A stretch of DNA of 64,000 nt from Dakarella massiliensis (GCF_001182045.1 NZ_CVTY01000006.1:420086-484085); one strand, 5' to 3'; shown: positions 35,340 through 44,389, counted from the stretch's first letter. Notes: a model not told the origin generated them from the sequence alone. Made by a program: numbers and translations.

Positions 35340-36671
35340 ATGGAAAACAGCAATAACAGATATATCGCGATCGGCCTCATGCTTTTCGCGCTCCTCTTCG
35401 GTGCCGGTAACCTCATCTTCCCGGCTGCTATGGGTCAGAACGCCGGCGTCAACGTCTGGTACGCCGTGCTCGGTTTCTGCGTGACGGGTGTGGGTCTGCC
35501 CCTCATCTCGATCGCCGCGCTCGGTTACTCCGGGTGTCTGGACCTTGAAGAGGCCGCGGGCCGCGTTCACCCCTGGTACGGCGTCTTTTACTCCGTCGTC
35601 TCCTACCTCGCGATCGGACCTTGCTTTGCAGCTCCCCGTACCGGCACGGTGTCGTTCGAGATCGCCGTGAAGCCTTTCCTCGGGTCGATTTCGCCTGATA
35701 TCGCGCTTCCGATCTTCCTCCTCGTCTTCTTCCTCCTCACGTACTGGCTCGCGGCGACGCCCTCGAAGCTTGTTGACCGTGTGGGCAAGATCCTGACCCC
35801 CGCGCTTCTCGCTGTTATTCTGCTTCTCATCGTGCAGTCCTTTATCAGCCCGCTTGGTGTTCCCCAGGCCCCGACGAAGAACTACGCGACGCCTGTTACC
35901 GCTGTGATGCAGGGTATTCTCGATGGCTACAACACCCTTGACGCCATCGCGTCCTTCATCTTCGCGACGCTCGTGATCAGCTTTGTGAAGGAGGGCGGCG
36001 TGACGCAGCCGAAAGCCATCATGAAGCAGGTGCTGCTTTCCGGCTCGATCGCGGTCGCGCTCCTCGCCTTCATCTACATCTTCATCGCGAAGATCGGCGC
36101 GGATTCCGTCACGCAGCTCGGTATTCTCGAAACCGGCGCTCCGGTGCTCGCGGGTTCCGCGAAGATCCTCTTCGGTAACCTCGGTGCCGCGATTCTCGCT
36201 GTGATCGTGCTCCTCGCGTGCCTTTCGACCTCGGTCGGCCTCGTGACCTGCTGCGCCGCGTACTTCATGCGGCTCCTCGGCCACTTCTCCTACAAGACCT
36301 ACGCCGTGATCTTCTGCGTGATCTCGTACCTCGTCGGCCTCTTCGGTCTTAAGACCATCATCGTGTCCACGATTCCGGTCCTGATGTTCATCTACCCGCT
36401 GCTCGTCGCGCTGATCTGCCTTATCTTCCTCGATAAGTTCTTCGGCGGCCGTCAGTGCGTGTACGCCTGGACCATCGCTTTCACCTTCGTGATGGCGACG
36501 ATCAACCTGCTTGAGACCGCCGGTGTGAACCTCGGCTCCTTTGAGACGATGCTTCAGACCTACGTTCCGCTCCACACCTTCGGTATGGGCTGGATCCCGT
36601 TCGCCGCTGTCGGTTTCGTGATCGGCCTCATCTGGAAGGCCGCGGTGCCGGAGAAGAAGGCTGCCGCGTAA
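35340..36671 (+). CDS. brnQ: Branched-chain amino acid transporter BrnQ
   Basis: A 443-residue LIVCS-family symporter with about 12 membrane segments. The N-terminal IAIGLMLFALLFGAGNLIFP is the family hallmark; GPCFAAPRTGTVSFEI and the later LETGAPVLAGSAKILFG also fit. It takes up leucine, isoleucine and valine with sodium or protons at the inner membrane. The codon use is regular and strongly biased, similar to the other transporters here, pointing to high expression. It stands alone; a CAGGCGG/CCGCCTG hairpin without a T run and a 16-bp palindrome follow the stop. Length is typical (about 430-450). Confidence 0.95.
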   Translation: MENSNNRYIAIGLMLFALLFGAGNLIFPAAMGQNAGVNVWYAVLGFCVTGVGLPLISIAALGYSGCLDLEEAAGRVHPWYGVFYSVVSYLAIGPCFAAPRTGTVSFEIAVKPFLGSISPDIALPIFLLVFFLLTYWLAATPSKLVDRVGKILTPALLAVILLLIVQSFISPLGVPQAPTKNYATPVTAVMQGILDGYNTLDAIASFIFATLVISFVKEGGVTQPKAIMKQVLLSGSIAVALLAFIYIFIAKIGADSVTQLGILETGAPVLAGSAKILFGNLGAAILAVIVLLACLSTSVGLVTCCAAYFMRLLGHFSYKTYAVIFCVISYLVGLFGLKTIIVSTIPVLMFIYPLLVALICLIFLDKFFGGRQCVYAWTIAFTFVMATINLLETAGVNLGSFETMLQTYVPLHTFGMGWIPFAAVGFVIGLIWKAAVPEKKAAA

Positions 36672-36724
36672 GAGAGAGGCTTTCAGGCGGTAAATGTCGG
36701 TGCCGCCTGACTCCTGAATAACGA

Positions 36725-36740
36725 TTCGCCCCGGGGCGAA
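36725..36740. repeat. 16-bp perfect palindrome after brnQ
   Basis: TTCGCCCCGGGGCGAA lies 54 bp past the brnQ stop and 42 bp before the end of the opposing small gene. It is GC-rich with no loop or T run; its role is unclear. Confidence 0.35.
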
Positions 36741-36781
36741 CTGTTTATGGGGAAAGAATAAGGGAGAGCCCCCGTTCTTTT

Positions 36782-37054
36782 TCATGCGGCCCGGATGCGG
36801 GGTGTGACGCGGGGAAGCGGCTGCTGGAATCCCAAAACGGATTCGAGGGCGTCCGAAAAAACGGCGTCGAGCTCTTTCCCGAGTCCCTCCCAGGTGGGAG
36901 ACTCAGCGACGCAGGCGAACGCCGGAAGGAAATCCTCGCTCTCAGCGACAAAGACACCGGCTTCCGGATCCCAGCGCGCGGAGACCTCACAGATGAGGGG
37001 GAGCCCCGCTTTCGCGGCCGCGGTCCAGCCTTCAGATCCAACCCGATATTCCAT
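36782..37054 (-). CDS. Small HicB-like/DUF1902-type protein
   Basis: A 90-residue protein whose core CEVSARWDPEAGVFVAESED and following E-rich helix (WEGLGKELDAVFSDAL) resemble the HicB-like antitoxin fold. There is no HicA partner: no small RNA-binding toxin gene is adjacent, so this is a solitary member and may be a stand-alone regulator. AAGGAA lies nine bases before the ATG. It lies downstream of the amidotransferase gene on the same strand but is separated from it by a terminator. Function is not assigned beyond the fold. Confidence 0.72.
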   Translation of the reverse strand: MEYRVGSEGWTAAAKAGLPLICEVSARWDPEAGVFVAESEDFLPAFACVAESPTWEGLGKELDAVFSDALESVLGFQQPLPRVTPRIRAA

Positions 37055-37079
37055 AAAAATCGTTCCTTAATCAAACGAA

Positions 37080-37108
37080 ACGCCTTCGATTTTAAGGATC
37101 GAAGGCGT
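37080..37108 (-). terminator. Terminator of the amidotransferase gene
   Basis: CGCCTTCGAT and ATCGAAGGCG form a perfect 10-bp stem with a 7-base loop. On the minus strand TTTCGTTTG follows. Confidence 0.75.
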
Positions 37109-37175
37109 GTCTGGGGACAGAACGAAAGCGGTCTTAAACGTTACGCTTTCACCGAATCCACCATCATGCGGGCGA

Positions 37176-37847
37176 TCATTTCACCCGCGGTTTCCCGAGC
37201 TTCAAGCTCTCGCGGACCTTTTCCACGAATTCCGGGGATTGTCCCTTCACACCCACTGTGAGGAAGAATTCGAGGTACGCGATCGTGAATTCCGGGTGTC
37301 CCTGGAACGCGAGGATTTTGTCGCCGATCGCGAAGGCGTCGTTCGCGCAGAAGTCGCTTGTCGAGAGGAGCTCAGCGTCAGGCGGCAGTTCCACCACCTG
37401 ATCGCCATGGTTAACGGCGAGGAGCAGGGTGTCGGACGGGAGGTATTTCCGGAGGCGGTCAGAGACCACGCGGCTCTTGCGGAGCCCGAGGCCCCAGCCG
37501 TTCGGGTGCTTGATCACGCGGCCGCCAAGCGCCTGACCGATCGCCTGAGCGCCGAAGCAGACGCCCGAAAGCGCGATGCCGGCCGTCTTCGCGTCACGGA
37601 TCCACTGCAGCAGCGTTCCGATCCAGGCGTCTGTCTCATAGGCTCCGGCCTGGCTTCCGGTGATCACATAGAGCCCGGGTTCCGGGTTCGTGAGATCGGG
37701 AAGCTCCCCTTCCATCGCGGCGTACACCTTGTACTCGGCGTCCGGCACCACGGGGGCGAAGAGGTTCTTATAGAGATCCGCGTGGGTCGGGGTATCCGCG
37801 GGGAGCAGACCCTTAAACCAGTCCGTAATCAGAAGATGAATGATCAT
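37176..37847 (-). CDS. Class I glutamine amidotransferase-like protein
   Basis: A 223-residue stand-alone class I glutamine amidotransferase domain. SGVCFGAQAIGQALGG carries the nucleophilic cysteine elbow, and FQGHPEF holds the catalytic His and Glu, so the triad is complete. It resembles GMP-synthase-like and gamma-glutamyl-hydrolysing proteins of this group, which release ammonia from glutamine or gamma-glutamyl compounds. No synthetase partner is adjacent. It opens MIIHLLITDW with a weak ribosome site. A terminator follows, so it is monocistronic. Confidence 0.9.
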   Translation of the reverse strand: MIIHLLITDWFKGLLPADTPTHADLYKNLFAPVVPDAEYKVYAAMEGELPDLTNPEPGLYVITGSQAGAYETDAWIGTLLQWIRDAKTAGIALSGVCFGAQAIGQALGGRVIKHPNGWGLGLRKSRVVSDRLRKYLPSDTLLLAVNHGDQVVELPPDAELLSTSDFCANDAFAIGDKILAFQGHPEFTIAYLEFFLTVGVKGQSPEFVEKVRESLKLGKPRVK

Positions 37848-37934
37848 GATCGATTTCTTTTTATCGGGGGGAGAAAAGAAAAGCGTTTCGCCTCATCTTA
37901 ACCGCGGGGAGCGGCGTGAGTGAGGACACGGCGC

Positions 37935-37960
37935 GCCTCTCACGGAAAGACGTGAGAGGC
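37935..37960. repeat. Perfect 10-bp hairpin without T run
   Basis: GCCTCTCACG and CGTGAGAGGC have a 6-base loop. It lies between the genes ending at 38037 and starting at 37847 and may terminate or protect the upstream transcript. Confidence 0.5.
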
Positions 37961-38036
37961 GGTCTGAAAGGGAGAATTGAGGGTAGGGGGAGAGCGAAAG
38001 ACTGCCCCTTCAGGATCCCTCAGGCCTTTCGAGGAA

Positions 38037-38546
38037 TCAGGCTTCTTCCGGAACGGAGTCGTAGGGGCGGGCCCTGAAGTCAAGCGAGAACCAGTTCGAT
38101 TCCGCTTCCCGCGGGCGGGCAGTCATCTGCTGCGCCTCGCGCGTGTCACCGCCCTCCTGCTCAGACTTCCAGGCCTTCCTGCACTTCAGCATGTAGTCCG
38201 CGTCGAAAATCCATTCGCCCTTCTTATTGATGCCGACCGGGCGGCAGAATTCGTACTTATGGAGTTTCTCGATCTCTTCACGCGGCATGTCGAGCCAGTT
38301 CTCGAGATCGCTCGCGGCGACGAGCGGTTCCTTCCAGAGGAGGACTTTGAGGGCCTCCACCGGGTAGTACTTCTTCTCGACCCACGTGCCGTTATAGTCG
38401 AGGAACTTATCCACGCGCACCGGCACCGGGGCGTTTTCATCCCCCAGCCGATCGGTGAGATTCGGGAGGTCGACACCGTCGACATCCGCGTAGTACTCCA
38501 TAACTTCTTCCACTGTTGCAATATCCCAGTCGTAGGGAAGTGCCAT
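38037..38546 (-). CDS. Hypothetical acidic protein
   Basis: A 169-residue protein that I do not recognise. It begins MALPYDWDIATVEEVMEYY and is rich in Asp, Glu, Trp and Tyr. A lysine-rich middle (WVEKKYYPVEALKVLLWKEP) follows, then EFCRPVGINKKGEWIFDADY. No signal peptide or membrane segment is seen. The start at 38546 is set by GGAG eight bases upstream; an open frame to 38741 is mostly basic and proline-rich and not protein-like. It could be a small cytoplasmic adaptor; no neighbour suggests a job. Confidence 0.72.
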   Translation of the reverse strand: MALPYDWDIATVEEVMEYYADVDGVDLPNLTDRLGDENAPVPVRVDKFLDYNGTWVEKKYYPVEALKVLLWKEPLVAASDLENWLDMPREEIEKLHKYEFCRPVGINKKGEWIFDADYMLKCRKAWKSEQEGGDTREAQQMTARPREAESNWFSLDFRARPYDSVPEEA

Positions 38547-38966
38547 TTCAATAGCTCCAGCAAAAAGTGAACTGCAAAAGGTTTTCAGGCGGGCCGCGGT
38601 TTGATGAGCGGCCTGCTTAAATTCTCTAGGTATCAAAAGAGGGGGCTGCCATAGACTGGCCGCTTTTCTTCTTCTTTTCCTCTGCGGGTGAGGCGGATAT
38701 ATGAGGGGGATCGGGGAATTGTGAGGTCCCGCCTTATCCAATGGACCGCCTGCTAAACATTATTATCTGCCGGGGGATTCACGGGAAATGCGTGTTTCTT
38801 AAGAAAAACCACAGCGCTTGGGCTTTCCCCCGCGGTCTTCCGGAGAGAGGTGTCTTTTGTTCGCAATAAGACCCGCGTCCGGAACCTTCGAAATAGTACC
38901 GCAAGGCGAGCCGTTTTGGCGTCACCCGTTCGGGTATTTTTGGGGGTCGGACGGGATACCGGGACG
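38547..38966. other. Non-coding gap with no clear feature
   Basis: This stretch lies between the hypothetical gene start and the terminator of the acetyltransferase gene. Short frames here lack ribosome sites. The AT-rich patch near 38750 could hold the promoter of the hypothetical gene. Confidence 0.4.
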
Positions 38967-39004
38967 AAAAAAACCGGATCACGGAAAAAATTCCCATGAT
39001 CCGG
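38967..39004 (-). terminator. Terminator of the GNAT gene
   Basis: CCGGATC (38974-38980) and GATCCGG (38998-39004) bracket a further partial pairing. On the minus strand seven T follow, 87 bp after the stop. Confidence 0.75.
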
Positions 39005-39090
39005 CGGCTTTAGTCTGCCCCCGCTTTTTGATTCACAGAAGGGGAGATCGGCTTTTAAGCCTTTGGTTTTGGAATTGGGCTACGCGAGCT

Positions 39091-39585
39091 TCACTTCTCC
39101 CAGAAGGCGTCATGCTCTTCCTTTGTGATCAGGCCGCCCGCGGACCAGATCTGATAGCGACCGCCGTTCCACTCGGAGACAAAGCCGCAGGAGGTGAAGC
39201 CGTTTCTCTTATAGAACCCGAGCCGCCGCACGCGGATATCGTCCGCGGGAGCGCCCGGCTCCGGATCTTCGGCGTCGATAAAGAGACGGCGGCCTTCGCG
39301 TTTCGATAGCAACCAGCGGAGGAGTTCAGACCCCGCCCCGTGATTCCGGGCTTCCGGCACCACCGCGAAGTAGACAAGCGACATGATGGTCTTACCAACG
39401 GCGAGCGCCGCCATCGCCTTCACTTCTTTCCCTTCCGTAAAGACATAGAAGCGCCCGTCCATCGTGCAGCTTCGGATGAGAGCCTCAAACGGTACACGCT
39501 CCGACTCCGGGAACGATTCTTCATAAAGCGTACGCGCCGCTCCGACGTATTCGGGATGCGACGAGAGCAGAACCGGTGTCAGCAT
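39091..39585 (-). CDS. GNAT-family N-acetyltransferase
   Basis: A 164-residue GCN5-related acetyltransferase. The acetyl-CoA-binding motif is seen in VVPEARNHGAGSELLRWLL, with the preceding beta strand IMSLVYFAV and a C-terminal LGFYKRNGFTSCGF. The acceptor is unknown; related stand-alone GNATs act on small amines or protein N-termini. The start at 39585 (MLTPVLL) has GGAGG ten bases upstream; the eight residues before it are arginine-rich and unlikely. Monocistronic, with its own terminator. Confidence 0.9.
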   Translation of the reverse strand: MLTPVLLSSHPEYVGAARTLYEESFPESERVPFEALIRSCTMDGRFYVFTEGKEVKAMAALAVGKTIMSLVYFAVVPEARNHGAGSELLRWLLSKREGRRLFIDAEDPEPGAPADDIRVRRLGFYKRNGFTSCGFVSEWNGGRYQIWSAGGLITKEEHDAFWEK

Positions 39586-39783
39586 GGGTGACTCCCTCCT
39601 TCTCTTCAAAAACCTTCAATCCTTCAATAATAGACTTCGAGAATCAGATAGTTGCGTTAATTTGTTAATTCTTCGGGTAAAGTCTGTCACGCATTCGGGC
39701 GACCCCTGAGAGTCTGTATAAAAATGAGGGGATGCTCTTTTAACCATAACGCCGCGACATAAAAGAGTTATTTGGAACAGCGC

Positions 39784-40729
39784 TTATTTCCGGATATCCG
39801 CGACGAGGAAGTCGATAAAGGCGCGGACCGCCGGAAGCTGGTAGCGGCGGGACGCGTAGAGGGCATAAATGCCGACGGATTCCGTTTTCCAATCGGGGAG
39901 GAGAGTCGTCAATTCCCCTTTTTCCACCGGGTCCGAAATCGTGAGATCCGGAAGCAGCGCGATCCCGAGACCGTCGAGCGCCGCCCGCAGAATCACCTGC
40001 GTGTCGTTTGTTCGGATCCGGCCCTTCACTTCCACTTCAGAACTTTCGCCCTCCCGCTCAAACTTCCACCGGCTCCCGAACCGGGTGCTGACGAGCGTCG
40101 GGAAGCGCTCGAGCTCCGCCGGGGCGGTGACGGGCGGCCGGTCCGCGAGAAACGCCGGGGCGGCGCAGAGGAGCGACCCGCAGGACGTGAGCCGTGACGG
40201 GCGGCCGGTCCGCGAGAAACGCCGGGGCGGCGCAGAGGAGCGACCCGCAGGACGTGAGCCGGCGCGCGATGAGTCCTGGCTCCGGGGTGTTCGTGACTTC
40301 AAGCGCGAGGTCGATGTTGTCAGTGAGGAGATGCGCCGGGCGGTCGAGAAGCGTGAGTTCCATATTGATTGAGGGGAACTCGGCGAGGAACCGCTTGAGC
40401 GCCCCCGCGAGATACGTCTGGCCAAAGGACACGCTGCAGGCGACGCGGATCGTGCCCGTTGGGGCGGAGGACTGATGAAGCGCTTCCGCTTTCAATTGGT
40501 CGGCGAGCCCCACGAGTTCTTTGCACGTATCGAGCACCTGGGAACCAAACGCCGTGAGCGCGACATGCCGCGTGGTACGCGTGAAAAGCGCGGCTCCGAG
40601 CTCAGACTCCAGACTCATCAGCGCGCGGCTCGCCGCGGCCCGCGTGAGCCCAAGCGACTCGGCGGCCTTCGTGATGCTTGAAAGCTCCGCGGTGCGGATA
40701 AATACACGGTGTCCGGTCAGTTCTTCCAT
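39784..40729 (-). pseudogene. LysR-family regulator broken by a 67-bp tandem duplication
   Basis: The N-terminal half (MEELTGHRVFIRTAELSS, helix-turn-helix with ITKAAESLGLTRAAASRALM) reads from 40729 and the C-terminal half reads to 39784, but in different frames. Between them the segment 40127-40193 is repeated exactly at 40194-40260, adding 67 bases and shifting the frame by one. Removing one copy restores a normal 292-residue LysR protein running through SCGSLLCAAPAFLADRPPVTA into the PAELERFPTL region. The gene is divergent from the metallo-hydrolase at 40846, which it would have controlled. As written the regulator is off; slipped-strand loss of one copy would repair it. Assembly error is the alternative. 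Confidence 0.88.
40127..40260. repeat. Perfect 67-bp tandem duplication inside the LysR gene
   Basis: Two exact copies, 40127-40193 and 40194-40260, begin GTGACGGGCGGCCGG and end GACGTGAGCC. The length of 67 is not a multiple of three. Confidence 0.95.
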
Positions 40730-40845
40730 AGGGATTCGCTCAAAAATTGAAACAATGATGGCGGTTTTTAAGTCTTTATCGCTCGATATTTTGGGTAAAT
40801 AATACACCCATGAACGTAACGAAAAACGATAAGGAGCAAAACATA

Positions 40846-41829
40846 ATGGATCGCCGTTCTCTTCTTAAAGCCCTCGCGCTTACCCCCGTCGCGTCGGTCG
40901 CTTTCCCCGCTTTCGCATCCGACGCCCTGAAGCCCGCGTCGGATCCCGTCTGGAATTCGGAACGCGTGAACGCGCTCTTTTCGCAATTCGGGTCGACCGG
41001 GAAGATGCCTCCCGAACTCGGGCGGTGGCTCTCGGACCCGAAGGCTCAGAAAATCGACCCTTATGAGGCGTTTGACGGCGTCTATAACGTGGGCGTGAAC
41101 TGGGTGTCCGCCTGGCTCATCAAGACCCCCGCGGGTCCGGTGCTGATTGATACCGTGCATGAACCGTTTGTGGATCAGCTGCTCGCGAACATCAAAGCCT
41201 GCGGCGTGAACCCCGCGGATCTCAAAATGGTCTTTGTGACGCACGGCCACTTTGACCACTGCGGCGGAATGAAGCGTCTGAAGGAAATCGCCCCGAAGGC
41301 GCGCTTCGTGATGACAAAGCGCGGGTGGGATGAGGCGAACGTCGACGCGAAGCGGACGCACCAGGGCGGCCGGAACTCGTTCACGATGATCCCGCAGGAT
41401 TTGTTGGCGAAGGACGGCGACACGTTTACCTTCGGCTCTTTCGTGATGACCGTGCTCGAGACCCCGGGGCACACCTGGGGGACGGCGTCCTATGCCTACC
41501 CGGTGCGGGATGGCAATAAGGCGTATCACGCGATCACGGTGGGAGGCCTGGGCTTGAACGCCATCACCGGCCCCGATCAGGTGGGGGCCTATATCGACAC
41601 CGTGAAGCGGATCCGGAGAATGGTCGAGGATCCGGTGAACCCGATCTCGGTCCATCTCTCGGCGCATCCTTTCAGCAACGGCCTCATGGAAAAGCGTTTC
41701 CTCCTCCCGCACACCGATCGGTCGACCCCGCATCCGCTCGTCGCCCCTCAGGCGTTCGTGAAGGAACTCGACGTCATGGAAGCAAACGCCATGAAGCGTC
41801 TCGCAATCGAGAAGGCGAGAAAGGCGTAA
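40846..41829 (+). CDS. Exported metallo-beta-lactamase-fold hydrolase (B3-like), Tat signal
   Basis: A 327-residue MBL-fold protein. The N-terminus MDRRSLLKALALTPVASVAF carries a twin-arginine motif and hydrophobic core ending PAFA, so periplasmic export by Tat is likely. The zinc motif H133-G-H135-F-D137-H138 is complete, with a further His in TPGHTWGT and one near SAHPF. The overall shape matches subclass B3-like hydrolases and glyoxalase-type enzymes; lactamase activity is not implied. AAGGAG precedes the start at 40846. It is divergent from the disrupted LysR gene, which was probably its regulator. Confidence 0.9.
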   Translation: MDRRSLLKALALTPVASVAFPAFASDALKPASDPVWNSERVNALFSQFGSTGKMPPELGRWLSDPKAQKIDPYEAFDGVYNVGVNWVSAWLIKTPAGPVLIDTVHEPFVDQLLANIKACGVNPADLKMVFVTHGHFDHCGGMKRLKEIAPKARFVMTKRGWDEANVDAKRTHQGGRNSFTMIPQDLLAKDGDTFTFGSFVMTVLETPGHTWGTASYAYPVRDGNKAYHAITVGGLGLNAITGPDQVGAYIDTVKRIRRMVEDPVNPISVHLSAHPFSNGLMEKRFLLPHTDRSTPHPLVAPQAFVKELDVMEANAMKRLAIEKARKA

Positions 41830-42009
41830 GGGAAGGTGTCATGCCCCGCGCCCCATCCCCTGGGGCGCGAGGAGCGGTGTCAAACGGCGGGGACCGGAGT
41901 CTTAACTCTCCGGCTTCGGTCTCCGGCCGTGTTTTTGATTTTTACCTGTGTCTCTATGAACGATCCCGGGGAGGTGTTTGAGTCTTCTTCCTTCCCGGGG
42001 AATTTGAAT

Positions 42010-42044
42010 GGGATCCGGCATCCAAAGCCGGGTCCCGTTTTTTT
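42010..42044 (+). terminator. Terminator upstream of the MarR operon
   Basis: GGGATCCGGC pairs with GCCGGGTCCC (one G-T pair), followed by CG and seven T. It lies 180 bp after the metallo-hydrolase stop. Confidence 0.82.
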
Positions 42045-42125
42045 ATGGGGCGGAGGAAGTCTTCACTTATCACACGGTGCGTCAATTGATGGCGCAGAAA
42101 AAAGGCGTGATGGCGGCCGCCCGGT

Positions 42126-42143
42126 CAATACGGATCCGTATTG
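42126..42143. promoter_or_regulatory. 18-bp perfect palindrome, probable MarR operator
   Basis: CAATACGGATCCGTATTG lies 28 bp before the MarR start. A second partial copy (TACGGATTCGG) follows at 42150. The position over the promoter suits autorepression. Confidence 0.6.
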
Positions 42144-42170
42144 TAAAATTACGGATTCGGATTGATAGAT

Positions 42171-42668
42171 ATGAATGAGAGAGTGATGACGAACGACCGG
42201 GAGCGATTTATCCGCTTTATGCGGGCGATGAACACGATTGACGGCGAATACGCCGCGCTGATGCACGGGCTCCGCGTGAAGGAGAGCCTCTTTGTGCTCC
42301 TTTACGCCTGTCTCGATGAAGCGCCGCGCTCTCAAAAAGAGATCTGTGACGAGTGGCGGATGCCGAGGTCAACACTCAACACCGCGGTGCTTGAGGAAAT
42401 CAAAGCGGGGAATGTGACCCTCGTCCCCTGCGGGCATAAAGAGAAGCTCGTGACGTTGACAACGAAAGCCCGCGCGTACGCGGAATCGCTGCTCCGCCCG
42501 ATTCTCGACGCGGAAGCCCGGATCGCGCGGACCGCGCTAACGGATGCCTTCATCGCGGAACTGGAAAGCGTGGGGCGGGAAGCGAAAACCGCGTTTTCAG
42601 CGGTTGGGAAGGCTCCGGCTCCGGCGGAGGCTGACGTCGGCTCTCTTAACCTGGAGTCCGCCCGATGA
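42171..42668 (+). CDS. MarR-family regulator
   Basis: A 165-residue MarR-type regulator. The winged helix includes APRSQKEICDEWRMPRSTLN and the wing NVTLVPCGHKEKLVTLT. The ATG at 42171 is used; an in-frame TTG at 42162 is possible. It overlaps the next gene by ATGA, so the pair is translationally coupled. An 18-bp palindrome directly upstream is the likely autoregulatory site. The ligand is unknown. Its partner is a membrane-anchored acetyltransferase, so the operon may respond to a toxic amine or an envelope signal; that is conjecture. Confidence 0.88.
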   Translation: MNERVMTNDRERFIRFMRAMNTIDGEYAALMHGLRVKESLFVLLYACLDEAPRSQKEICDEWRMPRSTLNTAVLEEIKAGNVTLVPCGHKEKLVTLTTKARAYAESLLRPILDAEARIARTALTDAFIAELESVGREAKTAFSAVGKAPAPAEADVGSLNLESAR

Positions 42669-43999
42669 AGCACCCGAGCACTTTATATAAGAAACTCGTG
42701 CGGGGAGTGCTTCTTCTCGCCTTGATCGCGGTCGCTCTGATCCTCGGGAACCGGCTTGGGATCCTGAGCCACTCGGTTAAAAACGCCGGCCTCGTGATCC
42801 TTCTCTTTGTCTGTAACATGTCGCTCGCTCTCGGTGCCCGCCACGCGATTGAGCGCGCGGTGTGGCCGGAATCGTGGAAGCGGGGCGGGGGGGCCGGGCT
42901 TCTGGTCCTCTGTTTCGCGGCGCTTCTCTTCGCGGACTCCGACATCACGGATCTCATCATCGGGGAGAAGGGGGACCCGGTGGATGAGGCGACGGCGCAG
43001 CTCGCCGCGGCCGCGACCTGGGTCGGGGCGTACGTGGTCGCCTGGAAACCGTTTCTCCGCCGGAAAGAAAACCGCTATATCTCAGCCTGTGTGTCGCTGA
43101 CACTTGGCTGCATCGCGTTCGCGCTCTTCTTCGTGAGTCTCTACTCAAACGCGCTCCTCGGTGTCGTCGGGTGGAAGGTGGAATTTGTGCGCTTCGCGCT
43201 TGCCTCTGTGGCGTTTGCGTCCTCGATCTCCGCCTTCATCGTGCAGTGGGATACGCGGGAAGTGCGGCGGCGGAAAGAGGAAGTGGAGCGGCTCGTCGCG
43301 GACCGGGTGGAGATCCGGTACTTTGACCCCGCGGATGATCTCGATGAGGCGGAACGCTTCGCTCCGGTTGGGGTGAGGCTGGAGCCGGGGAACGAGAACG
43401 CGTTCCAGGCCTGGACCGCGGGCCGCGACGCGATGTGCGAGGCGCTCGTCCGCGCGACGCATTTCTACGGCGCGTATTACCAGGGGCGGCTCGCGGGGTT
43501 CCTGCTCGCCGAGCGAAAGGGCGAGCGGCGGCCGTATCAGATTTCCCGCTATACGCTCTTCCACTGGCTTTACACCCGGATCCATCGGGAGCTTCATGGA
43601 AGCGAAGCGGTGTGGTTTGAGGCGGCGAAGTCGGAGGTGGTCTCCTCTGTCACCCCGGTCCCGACCTCGGAAATTCTCCTCTTCGCGACGGACCCCGAAC
43701 TCATGGGCCGGGGAATCGGGACGAAGCTCCTCCAGACCTTTGAGTCGGACTATAAGGGGGAACGCGTTGTCGCCGCGGTGGACGGGGCGACGGATACCGC
43801 GTTTTTTGATCGCCATGGGTATGTGGAAGCGGGATCGAAAACCGTGTCTGAGGCGCTTAGGCCAGGCGACACAGAGATCCGCTGCCGCGTGTTTATGAAG
43901 GCGATCCCGGCACCGGATGAGACCGGGGAGTCCCCCGAAAAGAAAGCGAAAGACGCGGAGCGGCTGCTAGGCGAAATGCGGCTCCGGTTCCGGCACTGA
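42665..43999 (+). CDS. Membrane protein fused to a GNAT acetyltransferase domain
   Basis: A 444-residue two-part protein. The first 200 residues hold about six hydrophobic segments (LLLALIAVALILGNRLGIL, then LVILLFVCNMSLALGA and others). A charged linker (REVRRRKEEVERLVADR) leads to a cytoplasmic GNAT domain with LLFATDPELMGRGIGTKLLQ, the acetyl-CoA motif, and the AFFDRHGYVEAGS strand. I do not know a named family with this layout. Its overlap with the MarR gene shows joint control. It may acetylate a membrane-proximal small molecule or lipid head group. Confidence 0.8.
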   Translation: MKHPSTLYKKLVRGVLLLALIAVALILGNRLGILSHSVKNAGLVILLFVCNMSLALGARHAIERAVWPESWKRGGGAGLLVLCFAALLFADSDITDLIIGEKGDPVDEATAQLAAAATWVGAYVVAWKPFLRRKENRYISACVSLTLGCIAFALFFVSLYSNALLGVVGWKVEFVRFALASVAFASSISAFIVQWDTREVRRRKEEVERLVADRVEIRYFDPADDLDEAERFAPVGVRLEPGNENAFQAWTAGRDAMCEALVRATHFYGAYYQGRLAGFLLAERKGERRPYQISRYTLFHWLYTRIHRELHGSEAVWFEAAKSEVVSSVTPVPTSEILLFATDPELMGRGIGTKLLQTFESDYKGERVVAAVDGATDTAFFDRHGYVEAGSKTVSEALRPGDTEIRCRVFMKAIPAPDETGESPEKKAKDAERLLGEMRLRFRH

Positions 44000-44035
44000 G
44001 GCCCCCATCAAACAAAAAATCAATAGCGAGTAACA

Positions 44036-44070
44036 CACCGTGCGTCAGTCTCTGGCGCACGGTATTTTTG
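44036..44070 (+). terminator. Terminator of the MarR/GNAT operon
   Basis: ACCGTGCG (44038-44045) and CGCACGGT (44056-44063) form a perfect 8-bp stem, followed by ATTTTTG. The rest of 44000-44389 shows no supported gene. Confidence 0.8.
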
Positions 44071-44389
44071 TGTTTGATAAACATCACAATACACTTTTCC
44101 GTGCCCCAGATCGCAATACCCATGATTCCCGTGTGTCAGCCGAATAAGTATTAACTAAAATAACAGTGGAGGGAAGGGAGGGGAGAGAAAGAGAATCCCT
44201 TTGGAAGCAGATAGTTTCAGGGTTTTACGGTGTCGGGAAACAGAATCCGGTGCCTGAGGAATTTCGGTTAACCAGGAGTGAGGCTGAACTGGGTTTGCGG
44301 AACGGCAGGGAAAGCGGCGTGAGGAAACAGATTTCGGAATTTTGTGATTATTAAATCATAAAAAACCGGGGTCCTTGGGGGGAAGAGAA

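Noticed and set aside
35076-36785. A 569-residue antisense ORF over brnQ, and similar long ones over 27563, 29225 and 63883
   Set aside because: These are shadows of strongly biased codons in real genes; their composition (Arg, His, Asp, Glu) is not protein-like.
40845-41829. Calling the metallo-hydrolase a carbapenemase
   Set aside because: The HGHFDH motif defines the fold only; many exported members are not lactamases and no resistance context is present.
44166-44354. A fourth small protein before the small-protein operon
   Set aside because: It starts with GTG without a ribosome site and lacks the shared aromatic-glycine motif.
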